The notes below the pieces were generated by a model that saw only the letters and a program-made list of their open reading frames with translations, searched no databases and had not been told where the DNA came from. From Burkholderia pyrrocinia (GTDB taxonomy: Bacteria > Pseudomonadota > Gammaproteobacteria > Burkholderiales > Burkholderiaceae): a stretch of DNA of 64,000 bases. The first letter of the stretch is position 1. Every line of letters begins with the position of its first letter. Positions 63,017 to 64,000 of the stretch are shown here, in pieces. The stretch is taken from positions 1,240,001-1,304,000 of the forward strand of contig NZ_CP070978.1 of the NCBI RefSeq assembly GCF_018417535.1. The letters are read 5' to 3'. A program made the position numbers and the translations under genes.

Positions 63017-64000
63017 TCAGCGCGTGATTTGCCGCATGTAGAAGATCGTCTGGATCGTCGGCAGCACCTGCTGCAGCACCCGGTTGAACTGCACCGAGCT
63101 GGCCGTGCTGACGTAGACCACATCGAGCGGCTGAAGCGGGAAGCGGCTCGACAGCATCAGCGCATCGGGCTGCGTCATGTCGAGACGGAACACTTCAGGC
63201 TTCGTCGGGTTGTCGCGCATCCCGCGCATCACGTAGATCTTGCGCGGGTTCGCATCGGTGTCGAGAATGCCGCCGCCGGCCGTCAGCGCGTCGGCGATGG
63301 TCAGCTTGCCCTTGAGCATCGGCACCGTGACCGGCGTCTTGACCTCGCCCATGATGAACACGCGGCTGTCGCTGCGGTCCGGCACGTTGACGATGTCGCC
63401 CTGCTGCAGCATCACGTTCTGCCGCACTTCGCCGCGGTCGAGCACGCCGTTCGCGTCGAGCGTGTAGAGCTTGCCGTCGCGCGTCAGGCGCACGCGCTGC
63501 AGGTCGGCGTCGGTGGTCGAGCCGCCCGAGCGCGAGATCGCGTCGACCAGCGTCAGCGGCACGTCGCTCATCGCGAGCGGGCCCGGTGTCTTCACTTCGC
63601 CCGTCACCTGCACCTTCTGGCTGCGGAACGACAGCACGCGCACGTCGAGCTGCGGATTCTTCACATAGCGCGCGAGACGCGTGGCCAGCTCGTCACGGGT
63701 CTGCGCGATCGTCTTGCCCGCCACGTGGATGCGGCCGACGAACGGGAAGAAGATCGTGCCGTCGGCGGCCACCGTCTGGCCGTAAGGATCGGCCTGGCCC
63801 GGCAGCGACGACGAATAGGGCTGCTGCAGCGCGCCCGCGATCGTCTGCGTCGTGTTGCCGCCGCTCGAGAACGACTGGCCCTGCGGCGTCGTCAGCTCGG
63901 GGTGGTCCCAGACGGTGACGCCGAGGATGTCCTGCGGGCCGACGCGGTACACGTACTGCGACGGATCGGTATAGCGCGCAGGCGGCAGCGGATGCTCGAC
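63017..64000 (-). CDS. bceE: Polysaccharide export outer-membrane protein BceE (N-terminus beyond window)
   Basis: The visible 327 residues are the body of a Wza-type OPX protein: a PES domain (YRVGPQDILGVTVWDHPELT) and two SLBB domains (KVQVTGEVKTPGPLAMSDVP and SRVFIMGEVKTPVTVPMLKG), with VYVSTASSVQFNRVLQQVLP near the C-terminus. The lipoprotein signal and first residues lie beyond base 64000, upstream on the minus strand. The GTG at 63952 is inside the PES domain and is not the true start. It forms the outer-membrane channel for cepacian together with BceF. Confidence 0.92.
   Translation of the reverse strand, partial: VEHPLPPARYTDPSQYVYRVGPQDILGVTVWDHPELTTPQGQSFSSGGNTTQTIAGALQQPYSSSLPGQADPYGQTVAADGTIFFPFVGRIHVAGKTIAQTRDELATRLARYVKNPQLDVRVLSFRSQKVQVTGEVKTPGPLAMSDVPLTLVDAISRSGGSTTDADLQRVRLTRDGKLYTLDANGVLDRGEVRQNVMLQQGDIVNVPDRSDSRVFIMGEVKTPVTVPMLKGKLTIADALTAGGGILDTDANPRKIYVMRGMRDNPTKPEVFRLDMTQPDALMLSSRFPLQPLDVVYVSTASSVQFNRVLQQVLPTIQTIFYMRQITR

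Noticed and set aside
63017..63952. GTG at 63952 as the start of bceE
   Set aside because: The reading frame continues upstream to the window edge and the start would fall inside the PES domain, without the export signal.

Overview
The window is about 67% GC by eye, densely coded, with strong G/C third-position bias and many long antisense shadow frames. Gene content and order point to a Burkholderia cepacia complex genome. From remembered gene order in Burkholderia (dxs-ispA, a BPSS1780-family membrane protein next to thrB, and the cepacian bce-I genes nearby) I infer the second chromosome. No rRNA, tRNA, CRISPR array or prophage was seen.

Layout. 1-6.4 kb: a flavoprotein (cut by the window start), tsaD, folE2 and the overlapping isoprenoid operon xseB-ispA-dxs. 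6.5-11.4 kb: a Rieske oxygenase-type protein, a sulfurtransferase, a Tat-exported dienelactone hydrolase and a type II NADH dehydrogenase. 11.6-15.2 kb: polA and a LOG-family gene whose start codons diverge with one base between them. 15.5-19.4 kb: a small secreted protein, then a LysR gene divergent from a cupin/SDR/aldo-keto reductase run. 19.7-25.2 kb: amn, a DUF2782-like gene, thrB, a membrane protein, ohrR and ohr with palindromic operators, and a 58-residue DUF3563-type gene. 25.3-33 kb: a PHB-depolymerase-type esterase, a PAP2 protein, modABC behind a good ModE box, convergent modE, a CHAD protein and a tautomerase. 33-40.5 kb: LysR, an EamA exporter, a degenerate histidine-kinase-like protein, a CorC-type protein, a lone TenI/ThiE-like protein, a TreZ-like protein that has lost its catalytic acids, and a methyltransferase. 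40.6-40.9 kb: a 310-bp palindromic MITE-like element. 41-46 kb: GST, a DUF1345 protein, a phosphoesterase, a RES/Xre toxin-antitoxin pair and a solute-binding protein, then about 1 kb with no convincing gene. 46.4-54.5 kb: a VpsR-like sigma-54 activator, a PF10118 protein, FKBP, AraC, two MFS exporters and HxlR. 54.6-64 kb (minus strand): the cepacian exopolysaccharide genes bceK-J-I-H-G-F-E; bceE is cut by the window end.

How it fits together. bceE (outer-membrane exporter), bceF (tyrosine autokinase/chain-length protein), bceG/H/J/K (glycosyltransferases) and bceI (polymerase candidate) form one assembly line; the VpsR-like activator 8 kb away is a plausible but unproven regulator. modABC imports molybdate under ModE; the only MOP domains of the locus are in ModE because ModC lacks its own. 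OhrR senses organic peroxides and should control ohr.

Most worth a second look: the structured MITE-like element (40589-40902), the catalytically disarmed TreZ homologue (37867-39519), the sensorless kinase-like protein with a broken ATPase half (34973-35752), the repeat inserted inside the bce operon, and several operator-like palindromes.
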